NCBI GenBank assembly: GCA_951394045.1
Contig: OX595986.1
Location: forward strand, 2,757,534 to 2,821,533
Length of the DNA: 64,000 bases
Direction: 5' to 3'
Source of the DNA: Nitzschia sp. DOCU1
Taxonomy: Eukaryota > Bacillariophyta > Bacillariophyceae > Bacillariales > Bacillariaceae
Part shown: piece after piece, positions 50,564 through 61,523 of the stretch
How positions within the stretch are numbered: position 1 is the stretch's first letter
How the letters are laid out: each line of letters opens with the position of its first letter
Position numbers and translations under genes: made by a program
The notes under the pieces: model-generated
Database searches by the model: none
Told to the model about the DNA's origin: nothing
Seen by the model: only the letters and a program-made list of their open reading frames with translations

Positions 50564-53175
50564 ATGCCGGATGCAGACGGCAGCATTTTGTGGGGCCCCT
50601 TCTCCTTTAACATCCACAACTACTCAACCACCACCACCACCACCACCACCATGATGATTGGACACTATCGTCTCATTGCCTATGGAATTGCGATATTCCT
50701 GTCCACGTTATTATCGATTCTATCGACCTATGACAGCGTGGATAAGAGTGCGACGAACAGTCATCACTTTTCTGGCTTGGTGCCAGGAGCCCCCCTGATT
50801 CGAGTGCCCTTGTCAGAAAATGACAATAATAAAAAAGTCCAGTCGAACAAACCCGTCATTGCTCCCTGGACCAAACTCATTGAAAAACCTGGCAAACACA
50901 CTTTTCCCAGATCGTTTATTTTTCAAGAAGTCAATCGCTTATCGGAACATGGCCTCATGCTTCGACGATTTGACGAAACCCAGCGTAAAAAACTCAAGAC
51001 CCAAGTCGTGGACCGCCTCTGTATTCGCAGTCGCAAATTTGCTACTACGAAATATGACGCCAACAAGTGCAAAAAAGGCGTCGAATTACTCAAGTGTATC
51101 ACGTGTTCGGAATTGGATGGTACGTGGTATTTAGGGAGTTCTATGACGGGCGCCGTCTTTGCCAAGGCGGAAGCAGACACGGTCCATTTTCCTTATTATA
51201 ATGATGGTCCCTTTGTCTATCAGCAATTGGATATTATCGTTCCGATTGCTGGTCAAGATGAAAAGTTGCGATTATTTGCTACTAATTTGGGACCCTCCAT
51301 TACCAAATTTCGACAAGGGTTGCATGGCAGTCGGATTGCGATTCGATTGTTAGTCACAAGATTTCAACAGGAAGCGTTTGAAACGGAACAAGCCAAACTA
51401 GACTTTCAAACGGAACTTGTCAAGAGTGCGGGTCTTGATCGCCCTGGAGATTCCGTCCAATTTGTTCCTGTGAATGATGTATCCTTTAATCGAGCCAAGG
51501 CTGTCAATGCTTTGCATAAAATGGCCTGTCACGATGATCATTGTGTATTGGCGTGTACCGACGTCGACATGAATATCAGCTCGAGATTTTTGAGAAATGC
51601 CTTGATTTTTCCCTTTCCAGGAGCGGCGGCCTACTTTCCAATCATGTGGTCCGAATTCAATCCGGAAACTGTATCGCTAGTCGACCGGTTCTTTCCCGAC
51701 GCTGCCAATTGGCAATTTACGGATCATCATGTAAGTACACGTTGTGTGAATTTTGGATGCAACCTCGGAAATGAACTGACAAAACTATTTGAAGGGGTAT
51801 TGGCGGAAATCTTCGTATGGCATGTACGTCATGGCTGGAGCGGATGCTAAACGGTTCTTTATGGATGAAAAGTTTGTAGGATGGGGAGGAGAGGTAAGAC
51901 TTGAGGGGATTGCCATGCAATTCGTACTTGAAAGCTGATACGTTTGTATTTCCTGCAGGACAATGACTTTTTTGGTCGTGTCAGTGATAATCTCAACATT
52001 ATTCGAATGCACGATCATGGACTCGTACATGTCTGGCACGAAAAAGATTGCAAATTGGGATCTTTTGTTGAAAATGATTTCTTTAAAGCATGGTACGCGT
52101 TTGCTTTTTTGTTCTGTCATGCTGCTGCTAGATTTTGGGGTCGCTCACATCGTGTAAAAGTGTGGGAGCCAAGGCTCATACTGAAGGATCGCAACTTGGA
52201 TTGTATCTTCGAACTTTAAAAAGTGAGAATCCCAGTTTGTTGGAAGAAATTTTCAAAGTCAAGTCTACCAATGATCAAGTGGCGCATGATGAAGCCTATG
52301 ACGACAATGCGGAACCGATTACGATACTCATTGCCGTCATTAGTTCTCGGGCGAATTTTGGGACACGAGTGGCGTCCATTATGAAAACGTGGGGCCAACC
52401 AGACTTGATCCCCCCAGGTATCACCATCAAATTTTTTGTGGGTGCGGCGGAACATGTGGACGAGTCGTTTAGTGGTTCGCAAGAAGATATTGCGAATCTC
52501 GCAAAGTCCGCAGGAATCGTCGACACTTCCATGATTCAAGTGATGACGGACGTGTTGGACGATGAATATCCACCCGTTCATAAGAATTCTGCCATGATTC
52601 GACATTTGGATGAAATTGTTTCCTCCTATGAGAATGCCGATGATGCTTCCTCCTTCCAGTGGGTTTTCAAAGTCGACGACGATGCCTATGTGCACCTCAA
52701 GGGCCTGCTTCGCTTTGTCCGGCGGCGGAACCCTGTCGGATACAATGTCTATGGCGAACGAGGATATGGGCGCAAGGAGGATCGGGAGGGACTTGAAAAG
52801 GGTGGACTCACAATGCCCTACTGTACAGGAGGGCCTGGATACGTCTTCTCGCGTCCCACTTTGAAACGTGCCGCTCTCGGAATGGACGAGTGTGTTCAAG
52901 AAGCTGACAAGTCTCCCTACCGCGAGTATCTCTGGCATTCAGATGTCGTGATTGGTATGTGTATACAAAAGCAAACAGGGGCGGGCTGTTGGACCGATAA
53001 TGATTACGAGAAGAAACGAATTTTCCGGCACAATCATAGACACGAACAGCCGTTTGTATTGGATTCCAAGTTGGAATGGATGGTAGCGATGCATCCTTTC
53101 AAAGACGAAGCGTCTCTCATGAAGCAACACCAACGCTATCTCGATATGAAGCTACTCGAGATTGCAAAAGGATGA
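50564..53175 (+). CDS. Two-domain glycosyltransferase: chondroitin GalNAc-transferase-like (GT7) plus fringe-like (GT31), 4 exons
   Basis: Exons 50564-51730, 51795-51893, 51959-52092 and 52161-53175 (introns 64, 65, 68 bp) read as one 804-residue frame. A TM anchor (LIAYGIAIFLSTLLSILS) at 37-54 gives type II Golgi topology. Domain 1 (about 220-480): LDIIVPIAG, a DxD in CTDVDMN (D333, D335), YFPIMWSEFNPE, GYWRKSSYGM, GWGGEDNDFFGRV (418 on), HVWHEKDC and GAKAHTEGSQ, matching the chondroitin synthase GalNAc-transferase domain. Domain 2 (about 515-790): VFKVDDDAYVHLKGLL with DDD at 639-641, then YCTGGPGYVFSRPTL, as in beta-1,3-glycosyltransferases. Animal chondroitin synthase has these domains in the other order. 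ATGs at 50372 and 50651 are alternative starts. Confidence 0.85.
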
Positions 53176-53192
53176 GTTTAGCATGCGATTCT

Positions 53193-54803
53193 CTATAATT
53201 TTAGGTCTAAGAATAACTTTTTCAGACTGAAGAATGTGCCGACCGTACCAACGACGCCTCCCACCACGAAAATTAACAATGCAAGGTGCGAATAACCTTC
53301 GATACGAAAGGATATCATGCCGGGTAATAAAAAGGCGATAATGGTACCCGTGGCGCAGCCGACAAGATTCAAGACATCCCCGAGGGATGGAGCTGCAATC
53401 GCCAAACCAGTCGTCACAAACCATAGTTTTGCGGTCAGTCCAATGTGACCGGCCAAATGTAGTTGGCGATTGTCGTGCGGTAGCAGCCAATTGTCTGGTC
53501 CGGCAGTCTCGAGGATGCGGCGGGAAAGTTCCGTGGCAATAGACGCCGCATCGCTTATTATACTGCGGTTCGATGCATGCTCGTCAGCTTCTTCGTTTGT
53601 GGCAGGATCCAACAGCGGCTCCTGCAAGTCGCTTTCCAAAGATTCAGAATGTGTAGACGGAGTTTCTGATCCATGTTCGATACCACAGATTGGGTGGATA
53701 AAGGTAATAATCAAGAGCTCTCGACTGGTGAAGAAGGGTAACGGAAAGGTCAACACCATGGTCACGCAAAGCAGAAGCTTGGCAAGATCAATCATCCAGC
53801 CTTGAGGGTAGATTTCAAAGATATCCGACTTTGTGGATTGCCAAAACGTCATATATACAAAAACGCCGACGGAGAGAGAAACTGCCGTAGCACTGAACAG
53901 GGAATAGGAAGAAACAGTCTGCCATTTGGATACTGTTTGTAGTCTCGGTTTGAGGGAAGCAAAGACTAGGTGGACCGTGTGCTGGGAGACAAAGGTAAAT
54001 ACAAAGGTTCCCAAGCTCTCCCACACTCCTGGTCTAACTTCAACCCAATTTTCATAAAAGGATCCTCCCGAAACCCCAATATCAGGACAACCAAAGTACA
54101 TGTAAATAACAATCCCCACAATGGAGATCATGGAGGCGACGCTCACAAAGGAAAGGCTGGCCAGAGGAGTCATGTCTCTCAGCAGGCAAAGAGGCAGAAT
54201 AAACATTACGCTGACCAGCCAAGTAAACCACGCCCTATCCATGAGAATCTCATGGAACCAGTCCCCGGCCTTGTGGTCATCGCTGGGACCATACACCAAA
54301 TTCCGAATAGCAGGGGCCATGTTGTCCTTAATCACGACAATGTAGGCAACTAAGCAGCCAAACGAATAGGCGAGCTTGCACACCATCACCAACAGCCTTC
54401 CAGCGCGTCCCAAGGCAAGTTGAGCAAGATCTTCGTATGACCCATGCGCTCCCTCGGTCTCAATGGAAAGGCGAATGACCAGGTCCAACGACAATTTCGT
54501 CAGGTAACCAAAGAACAAAATCAGAGCGACCGAAACAAAGCCCCCTGAAACTGCCATTGCGCCTCCCAAGCCTATAGCACCAGCACCAATAATCGAATTG
54601 GTGAAATTAAACGTAGCTTCTGCCACGGAGGACCCATGTTCCAATGGTACATTTTCGCCATTCGAAGCATCTTCGCTTCGGGCATGGACACGACATGCCC
54701 CTAATAATGCATCGCTTGTTCCTTCCAAATCAGTGCCATTTAACTCTTCGCAACAAACGAGACCTGCAACTTCAGGATCCACTTCCGTAGTACGAGGCGC
54801 CAT
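53193..54803 (-). CDS. AAAP/SLC38-type amino acid transporter, copy 2
   Basis: 536 residues, single exon, about eleven TM helices, same family as the gene at 48874-50319. TM1 FNFTNSIIGAGAIGLGGAMA, KLAYSFGCLVAYIVVIKDNM and TPLASLSFVSVASMI correspond closely to the other copy; LGTFVFTFVSQHTVHLVFAS is shared too. It has a longer hydrophilic loop (about 390-460, Glu/Ser-rich, with ESLESDLQEPLLDPATNEEA) absent in copy 1. Substrate not assignable. Only 17 bp separates its stop from that of the glycosyltransferase, whose transcript must overlap it if 3' UTRs are of normal length. Confidence 0.9.
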   Translation of the reverse strand: MAPRTTEVDPEVAGLVCCEELNGTDLEGTSDALLGACRVHARSEDASNGENVPLEHGSSVAEATFNFTNSIIGAGAIGLGGAMAVSGGFVSVALILFFGYLTKLSLDLVIRLSIETEGAHGSYEDLAQLALGRAGRLLVMVCKLAYSFGCLVAYIVVIKDNMAPAIRNLVYGPSDDHKAGDWFHEILMDRAWFTWLVSVMFILPLCLLRDMTPLASLSFVSVASMISIVGIVIYMYFGCPDIGVSGGSFYENWVEVRPGVWESLGTFVFTFVSQHTVHLVFASLKPRLQTVSKWQTVSSYSLFSATAVSLSVGVFVYMTFWQSTKSDIFEIYPQGWMIDLAKLLLCVTMVLTFPLPFFTSRELLIITFIHPICGIEHGSETPSTHSESLESDLQEPLLDPATNEEADEHASNRSIISDAASIATELSRRILETAGPDNWLLPHDNRQLHLAGHIGLTAKLWFVTTGLAIAAPSLGDVLNLVGCATGTIIAFLLPGMISFRIEGYSHLALLIFVVGGVVGTVGTFFSLKKLFLDLKL

Positions 54804-55189
54804 GGAAAAGGAGAGGTTCTTTCAAGCGATTACTTGCTAGAGCCTCACCTTTCGACTTTTATGCAAGCAACAGGAAGAAAGAGCATCCGGCGGAGTATCG
54901 TCACTCTTGTTTTGACGGAACTGACACGCCGTCACCACTTTCTCGACAAAAGTTCCGCGGAGGTTCGTTCGTGTGGGTCGTACAGTACTTTTTCCGAGAC
55001 GAAATTCCGATTCCGGTCTTTAAGTCGAAGTGGTCAAGAACGACCCATCCGACTCTACGGGCGGGCTGTCCTCCTCGCTCTCGTGTGCCCCTTTTGTCGC
55101 GTCGGTGCCTTTAGCGACAATGACCACGGTTGGAGTGAGGGACACTATTTTGCCACACTCCTTATTTTCAGCCTACTTTCAGGTCGACA
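54804..55189. other. Divergent intergenic region, 386 bp
   Basis: Upstream of transporter copy 2 (minus) and YIF1 (plus). No element assigned. Confidence 0.4.
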
Positions 55190-56325
55190 ATGGCTTCTTT
55201 CTATAATCAAAGTGCTCCAGGAGGTGGAGCTGGTGGTGGATTTTATAACTATGGAGGCCACGGGGATCAGAATCAGCAGCAACAGCAGCAGCAGCAACAA
55301 CAATACTCTCAACAACCTCAATTCATGCAACCTCAGCAACAACAGCAGTCTGGCTTTTCGAACATGTCGCAGTGGCAAGCTTCTTCTGCGCCTTCCCAGC
55401 AACAGCCAGCTGTGCAGCAACAGCAGCCTCAACAACAGCAGCAGCAGCAGTCAAATTTCTGGAATCCCTCCACCATGGCCATGGCAGGACTCGCGGCGCA
55501 GGCTGTAACAGGCGGAATGACTACCGACCAGGCATTTAACCAGGTGATCAATATCGTTCCCGTTCCTCCAGACTGGAAGCCGTCGAGCTTTATTCCCGGA
55601 TTTGATGCCACCATGATTGCTTTGCGGGCCTACTTTGCGGTCGATAATCGTTACGTGCAGCGTAAAATGAAAAAGATTCTCTTTCCGTTCTTGTCGAAAC
55701 AATGGCGGCGGGTGGTAAGTTTTCTTGGTGGAAGAAGTGGAATTATATCTCAAATTGACGTCTCATTGTGATTATACCTCATTCTTCTTGCTCCTGCTAG
55801 ATCATCGAAGGTCCCGATAGAATCAACTACGCGCTGCCGAATTCCGATGAAAATGCTCCCGATTTGTACTTGCCTCTCATGAGTCTTATCACCTATTGTT
55901 TACTCTGCGCTTTGACGTACGGAACTTCTGGTCAATTCAACCCCGAAGTCATTCCCGATGTAACTGCCAAATGCTTCATTGCGCAAGTACTAGAAGTGTT
56001 GCTGATCCGATTCGGCTTTTACATGATGCAAGCCCCCGTGCCGTTTCTGGATCTCTTTAGTTATACTGGCTACAAGTATCTTGGATTGACTTGCAATATG
56101 ATCTTTGGACTCCTGTTGGGACAACTGGGATACGGTACATCTGGATTCTATGTTACTTTTTTGTGGACGGCCTCGGCTGCTACCTTTTTCATGCTCAAGA
56201 CCATGGCTAACAACATTCCAGTGGAAACCGCGTCCACGGGACCCAAGCGGGAAGTCATGGTCTTGGTCTTTGCCGCGTCTCAGGCTGTATCCATGTGGTT
56301 TGTCAGTCAAACAAAGTTTTTATAG
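55190..56325 (+). CDS. YIF1-family ER-Golgi trafficking protein (2 exons)
   Basis: YIF1 pairs with YIP1 and Rab GTPases in ER-to-Golgi transport. Exons 55190-55714 and 55801-56325 join in phase 0 over an 86-bp intron (GGTG|GTAAGT, CTGCTAG), giving 349 residues. The N-terminus (about 1-90) is Gln/Gly-rich with CAG/CAA tracts (QQQQQQQQQQ), unusual for the family length. The YIF1 core follows: ALRAYFAVDNRYVQRKMKKI, FPFLSKQWRR, and after the intron NAPDLYLPLMSLITY, FLDLFSYTGYKYLGL and LKTMAN. Five TM helices predicted, soluble N-terminus in the cytosol. The Gln tracts could vary in length between alleles. Confidence 0.93.
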
Positions 56326-56751
56326 AAAGGGTGGCGCGTGGGACTCGACTAGAACAGAATGAATGGAATGAAATCTGGCAGGATTGATTCGATTACGCTC
56401 TTGCGCAAGTCCCACATATAATACTTTCTAATCGTAGTGTAACTAGTTATCTTTGAGGCTACAGCCGTAGACAAATCAACTTGTACTATGCTTACGTGTA
56501 GTTGGCTATGCCAGGTGCTGACGATTGAAAAATTTCAACAGGCCCCCGCTGCGGCGTGTCTATGGCTCTGCCCTCACTCTAATCCCCCCTGCTTACTGCT
56601 TGACCTCCCGTGCTATTTACAAAAAGTCGTGCAGTAAGACTGCTTGTTGTTTGGATTGCGCTGCACTCTTGCTTGCTGTACTCCAAGTATTCAACGAACA
56701 AGAAGAGCTGTGCTGATCCCCACTACCCCGTAAAGAGTAAATTCGCCCCTC
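56326..56751. other. Intergenic, 426 bp
   Basis: Convergent 3' ends of YIF1 and the small basic protein gene. Nothing recognised. Confidence 0.4.
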
Positions 56752-57012
56752 TTAATACTCCTGACTTCGTCGTCGATGGCTTGACGAAGACCGATTGGAT
56801 GAGGAAGGACTCTCTAGAAGCATAATCTTGGACAGGAAACCATCGTTGGACCCTCCACCCGTGCTTTGCCGCCGGTAGTTTCTGTCAAGCCTCTTGAGAT
56901 TCCTTTGATTGGCAGCCGAGTTTCGGTAAACGTCGGAGTGATACTTGCGATGAAAGTCAGACCAAGTCTCGCTCTTGCCGAGGCTAAGTCGACGCTTGAG
57001 AAATGAAACCAT
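56752..57012 (-). CDS. Small basic protein, unknown
   Basis: 86-residue single-exon frame. The start has good context (GCCATGG on the coding strand). Composition is strongly basic with Arg/Ser: MVSFLKRRLSLGKSETWSDF, RNLKRLDRNYRRQS, and the end SSSSHRRRSQEY. No signal peptide or TM helix. It could bind nucleic acid, by charge alone, or be a chance frame. No family recognised. Confidence 0.35.
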   Translation of the reverse strand: MVSFLKRRLSLGKSETWSDFHRKYHSDVYRNSAANQRNLKRLDRNYRRQSTGGGSNDGFLSKIMLLESPSSSNRSSSSHRRRSQEY

Positions 57013-57948
57013 GGCTGTTTCCTTCTTGTTGTTTGGGACAATGACGACTGATGCACCCTTCGAAATATGACGACGATTCTCGAGTTCTTTCTTCGAGAAT
57101 AGTAGAGTGAGCTTGCGTCTTCGATCGACTTGAAATTTCGCTCACAGTTCGAATATTGTGAAAGGTGTTGTGGTGGGGACTTTACAGCGTAGTGCCGCGG
57201 GGTTCGACGTTGTGAGCGGAAGATGAACAAGGATGGAGGCAGGGAAAGCTTTCGCTTTGGCGGCCGGAAACAGAACTGATGAAGTCGAGATCGGCTCTCC
57301 CTGAACTAACTGTGAGCCGCCATGCGATTCATATATGCCTGAAACGCGAAGGGCCCAGAATTCATGTGGGGGGATCTCTTCTTGAGCAAACCAGATCTCG
57401 CCACGAAAGTCGTGAAACTTAGAATTGGGGCGATTTTGTTAAATGCCGTACCTGGTAGGGGCTATTTCACGTTTTTGTACCTGTAGTCGGAGTCACAGTC
57501 TGTCTACACGGAGGTTAGGTGAATACTGGACTCATGTACATACATATTGGCATACCGTACATCTTTTCACTTTACCTCTTACTACAATTGACCAATTCGA
57601 CTTTTTCTTCAAACCATTTGCTGCCACACCCAACGACGCGAGGTTCGATCGGCTGCATGGCGGCAACGCTCTCGCTTGGCCCTCGGCCCCTTGCTCGTTG
57701 TTGTGGCATCATCGTCGACTAAGAATAGTGTCGTTGATCCTTCAATCTGTTTAAAGTCAATAAGGTGTGTGGTACTGAACCGTCGCCATCGAGTGTTATG
57801 TCATTCTGATTAGCTGGAGATAGAGCACAACTGCCAGGCTTGTCGAAAACAAATATTATCGTAGAGCGGCGTTGCATATTTTTTGGGTTGGTCGATTTCT
57901 CACACCCTTTGTGTCCTTTACCCTTACCCTTTAGTCAGATATATAAAC
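57013..57948. other. Divergent intergenic region, 936 bp, includes eL18 leader
   Basis: Ends in a pyrimidine-rich strip (CCCTTTGTGTCCTTTACCCT, then TACCCTTTAG) just before the eL18 start, which could be a terminal-pyrimidine leader or a leader-intron acceptor. No other feature. Confidence 0.35.
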
Positions 57949-58527
57949 ATGGGTATCGATTTGAAAGCCGGTGGACGCCGCACGGGGCACAAGAGCTCCA
58001 TGAAGGTTGTCAAGACCAAGAACCCTTACAACCGCCTCTTGATCAAGCTTTACAAGTTCTTGTCTCGCAGAACCGACTCCAAGTTCTGCGCGACTGTGTT
58101 GAAGCGCCTTCACATGAGCAAGGTGAACCAACCCCCCATGGGCCTTCACCGATTGTCCAAGTACATGTCGAAGAAGGAAGGAAAGACGGCCGTGATCGTT
58201 GCCAAGGTCACTGATGATGTGCGCATGCCGGAATGCCCTAAGATGTCGGTCTGCGCTCTTGGATTCACTGAGACTGCCCGAAAGCGAATTGTCGGCGCTG
58301 GCGGAGAGTGCCTTACTTTCGATCAGCTTGCGTTGAAGGCCCCGACGGGATCCGGCACGGTACTCCTCCGTGGACCCAAGTCTCGAGAGGCTCTCTCACA
58401 CTTTGGACACAACACTTCAGTCAGCAATCCTCACACTCACGACGGTGTCAAACCCTACGTTCGATCCAAGGGACGCAAGTTCGAACGCGCTCGTGGTCGT
58501 CGTCGATCGCGAGGTTTCAAGGTGTAA
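57949..58527 (+). CDS. RPL18: 60S ribosomal protein eL18
   Basis: 192 residues, single coding exon, compared with 187-188 in animals and plants. Structural protein of the large ribosomal subunit. Starts at MGIDLKAGG (ATG at 57949); the frame opens earlier but MGxD is the family's usual start. Motifs: [63 protein letters not shown] [19 protein letters not shown], and the end [20 protein letters not shown] then RGFKV. No zinc motif is expected. Upstream pyrimidine tracts suggest coordinated growth control (inference). Confidence 0.97.
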   Translation: MGIDLKAGGRRTGHKSSMKVVKTKNPYNRLLIKLYKFLSRRTDSKFCATVLKRLHMSKVNQPPMGLHRLSKYMSKKEGKTAVIVAKVTDDVRMPECPKMSVCALGFTETARKRIVGAGGECLTFDQLALKAPTGSGTVLLRGPKSREALSHFGHNTSVSNPHTHDGVKPYVRSKGRKFERARGRRRSRGFKV

Positions 58528-59396
58528 GCGTAGAAATAAATATAAGTATGGCTGCATCATGGAAGCAAATCGGGTCTTGGAAGTCATGTTGCAATGGTGT
58601 TTGTCTCTGAGAAATGGAAATTAATCAATATGCTAGAGTTGGCTACATCCGTTCTCCTTATACTGTTTCTGTCGAACCGCTGTTTGTTTCCCATATCACA
58701 CGTACTGGGGTTCCTGAGATAGACGGAAAATAAGTTTGTAGGACCAGCAAGCAACATGAATGTAGTATTCGCGAGTAGAGGGCGCCGCTTAGTGGTGCCC
58801 CTCTACTTACTTGTGGTGGCCCGTATACTTTTCGATCTCAATCATCAACTACATCATGATGGCTGCATCAACCTACAGTTGGCGATGCTTCTAGAGTGTG
58901 CTCATATTTGGATGAGTATTAGTACGACAGTTTGTAGCAAAACTGATTGTCCATTGGACAGGAGCCATCACACCAGGGCCCTCTCGGTAGTTGAAGCATT
59001 AGTGAAGTGCCAAAGACGAGTTGGGGACTAGTTGAAAGGAGCAGAATGAAGAATCATGCACTTGGCAGCATAGCGCATCCTACTGGTTGGCTTATTCCTA
59101 CTCTTCCGAGTCATGATTCATTCACGATTGGCGGACGGCGGCGGGTTCCTGTCGTCTGGATGTCTTCCGCACCGTCTGTCGATGCATGCCTACGGATTCT
59201 TCGAGTGGACCCCTTCGAGCACAACAAATCGTCTTCGCGCCAGAAAAAAGGGGGGAACGGTCCGAGATTTCCGCTGTCAAAAGAGATGCAACCATGGCGC
59301 CCTGCCCTCGACCTCATTACAGCTACAAGACTTGTAGTACCTTTGATATCTTTGCTCGACTGCGGTGCAATAGTTTGTTCACTGCACCAACGAACT
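58528..59396. other. Intergenic, 869 bp
   Basis: Open frames without recognisable content. The RAD51B-like frame is open upstream of 59397 but its sequence does not look like the family there. Confidence 0.4.
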
Positions 59397-60880
59397 ATGA
59401 GTGCATCACACCGCAAACTGATACGATTGCCGCTCGAGGTCTTTGAAGATTTGTTGATCTCGGATCCTCAAACAGAAATGACGGCCCAGGACTTGCGTTT
59501 TGGGATTTGCGAACGGTTGAAACGATTTCGCGTCAAGTCCAAGTATGGTGTCATGAACACCAGATCTGTTACGACAGTTGGTGATCTATTACGGACTCCA
59601 CGCTACACACTCCTCATGGCATTGGATCCCATGCTAACGTTTGGTGAGAATAACAATGCTTGACCGTGTTGGATTTTCGAGTTGCATGGATTCTCTAACA
59701 AAGTCTTTTGTCTTTTTCTGTTTTCTATATAAATAAATCAGGTGAGATTGAGCTAATGTTGAAACGCATTTGCCTTCAGTGTAGCGCCCGACCTGTCACC
59801 AGCCTTGCATTGCTGTCGCGGACTACCACCGACTTAACATCATTGACATCTCAGCAGCAAACAACTCGATTCCAGTCTAGCATGTTGACTCAGTCGCAAT
59901 CTCAATCTCAGGTGGAAGCGTCACAATCATTTTTGGATATTGGTGATCGAATGCGCTACTTAGAAACAGGATTGCCGTCACTGGACGGTAAGGGTGGGAT
60001 TCGTTTGGGGAATATTACCGAGGTTGTGGGGAGAGCGGGTGCGGGCAAGACGCAGTTTGCCCTTCAGTTGGTGCTAATGGCAGCAAAATACAAGCAAAGT
60101 TCTATTTACATTGATACGGAAAAGAAATTGAGCCTCGCGCGTCTCAAAGAAATGGCAGCTGGTCGCTGGTCGCAACACCAACAACAAGGCAACGAGGCCA
60201 GGGCAACTTTGAATGACAACGACAACGATCAGTCAACAGGCCACAGGTTTTGCTTCAAACACCCTGATACTGTCCTTCAAAACATGACGGTGAAACAGCC
60301 AAACTCGACAGAAGAATTGCTGGATGTGTTGGGATGTATCGAGGAGGAAATTTTGCATCGCAATCAACAACAGCAACAAGGCGCCGCCTACCCCGTGCGT
60401 TTACTCATTGTGGATAGTATTGCGGCCCCGTTGAAACGAGACTTTGGTTCCAATGCTGTGCCCCAACGAGCAGCCACTGCATTTTCTATTGCTCAAACTC
60501 TCAAACGCTATGCCGACCAGCTGCATCTGGCAGTCATTGTCATTAACCAAGTCGGCATCGAGCAGCAGGGACAACCAGCGGGGGGCATGGAACGACGGCA
60601 CGATCAAGTCGCCGTTCGCGCAGCATTGGGAACATCCTGGCACCACTGCGTATCGACACGTATTCTAGTTGATCATGAAGTGGACCCGCATAGGGAAGGG
60701 TGGAAATTGGGGCATTCTAGTCAATGGCGGAGTCTGAGTGTGGTCAAAAGCAGTTGGATGCCTTTTACCAATATCCACTTTGAGATTACCCCGATTGGTA
60801 TCCATGAAATCCGTCGTACTACTAGAATGCAAGAAGACGACGAAACGCGCGATGAAAGGGACTCTGCGAATAGCGTCTGA
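59397..60880 (+). CDS. RAD51B-like RecA-family recombinase (2 exons)
   Basis: Exons 59397-59643 and 59742-60880 join over a 98-bp intron (TTTG|GTGAGA, AAATCAG) restoring MLTFGEIELMLKRIC, giving 461 residues. N-terminal helical region as in RAD51B. Walker A is GRAGAGKT (about 179-186, canonical); Walker B LLIVDS (about 303-308). Other RAD51-paralog features: YIDTEKKLSLARLKEMA, AFSIAQTLKRYADQLHLAVI, VINQVG, ALGTSWHHCVSTRIL. Poly-Gln/Asn inserts (HQQQGNE, NDNDNDQ, NQQQQQ) lengthen it against the human 350-384. It acts in homologous recombination; assignment to RAD51B over XRCC3/RAD51C rests on the N-terminus and TSWxHxVxTR. Confidence 0.8.
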
Positions 60881-61174
60881 AGGAATTGCAGCAGTAATAA
60901 TTCTACATGTTGTGTTGCTTTGCGAGTCTATATTATCATGAAGCTGTAGTGTAATGCCCATGTACCGTTACACCGATCGGTATCAATCAACTCCGTCGTA
61001 GCTACCGGCAGAATACAAGGAGATGACGAATCTCGCGATTGAATCGGAATCCCCCAGGAGTTGCGGATCGCTTTGCTGCAATAGTGATAACTCTACTGTG
61101 CAGGTGTAGCTTTATTGCGAGTCTATTTTATTAATGATACATGAAGCGCTGTAGCGTAATGTCTGTATGCCATC
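60784..61174 (+). repeat. Diverged tandem duplication covering the RAD51B-like 3' end
   Basis: Copy 1 about 60784-60965 includes the last 30 or so codons and downstream sequence; copy 2 about 60966-61174 follows directly. Offset is 182-195 bp. Matching blocks: CCGATTGGTATC/CCGATCGGTATC, TCCGTCGTA, CAAG(A/G)AGA(C/T)GACGAA, TTGCGAGTCTAT and GTAGYGTAATG. Copy 2 has an in-frame stop after P-I-G-I-x-x-x-R-R, so it is a decayed copy. Confidence 0.7.
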
Positions 61175-61220
61175 GGAGGTGCGGCAGAAGCAGAATGACT
61201 TGTTGCAAACAAGGGCAGAA

Positions 61221-61523
61221 TTATTTGTGCTGTGCCCTCTGGTCGTCTAGCGGTACAACAAGGCACATTGAGAATTGCCGGGCCGCCGCCTTACAGATCA
61301 AATCGTCCGAGTTTGATTGCTGGCATTCTTGTAATAAGGCCTCTATTTGTTCGCAGGTTTGTAAAGTGTTCCCCGTGAGCATCGCCGTGACGATTGGGCT
61401 ATGCTGCCATCGCGCCCGAGGTGCTGTTGTTCTTGGGAGGACGCGGACTGATGGAGTTGGAAGATCAGTGGATTCAATGTAGTTGGTGTTCTCGCCGCCG
61501 TTCATCATGCAAGAGAATATCAT
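61221..61523 (-). CDS. Twin-CX9C (CHCH) protein, CHCHD2/MIX17-like spacing
   Basis: 100-residue frame; ATGs at 61523, 61508 and 61505 are alternatives. The second half holds two CX9C motifs: C-EQIEALLQE-C and C-KAAARQFSM-C, separated by nine residues, the same spacing as in CHCHD2/CHCHD10 and yeast Mix17. This helix-turn-helix is oxidised by MIA40 in the mitochondrial intermembrane space. The N-terminal half is short, Arg/Thr/Pro-rich and without acids near residues 27-50. Many twin-CX9C proteins act in respiratory-chain assembly; the specific role here is unknown. Small size and lack of splicing make a chance frame possible, but the four exactly spaced cysteines argue against it. Confidence 0.6.
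   Translation of the reverse strand: MIFSCMMNGGENTNYIESTDLPTPSVRVLPRTTAPRARWQHSPIVTAMLTGNTLQTCEQIEALLQECQQSNSDDLICKAAARQFSMCLVVPLDDQRAQHK

Noticed and set aside
58756..59031. 91-codon plus-strand frame downstream of eL18
   Set aside because: No recognisable motif, poor start context, and no splice link to a neighbour.
59007..59396. Upstream extension of the RAD51B-like frame
   Set aside because: Open by chance: composition is unlike the family, and the ATG at 59397 gives the expected N-terminal length.
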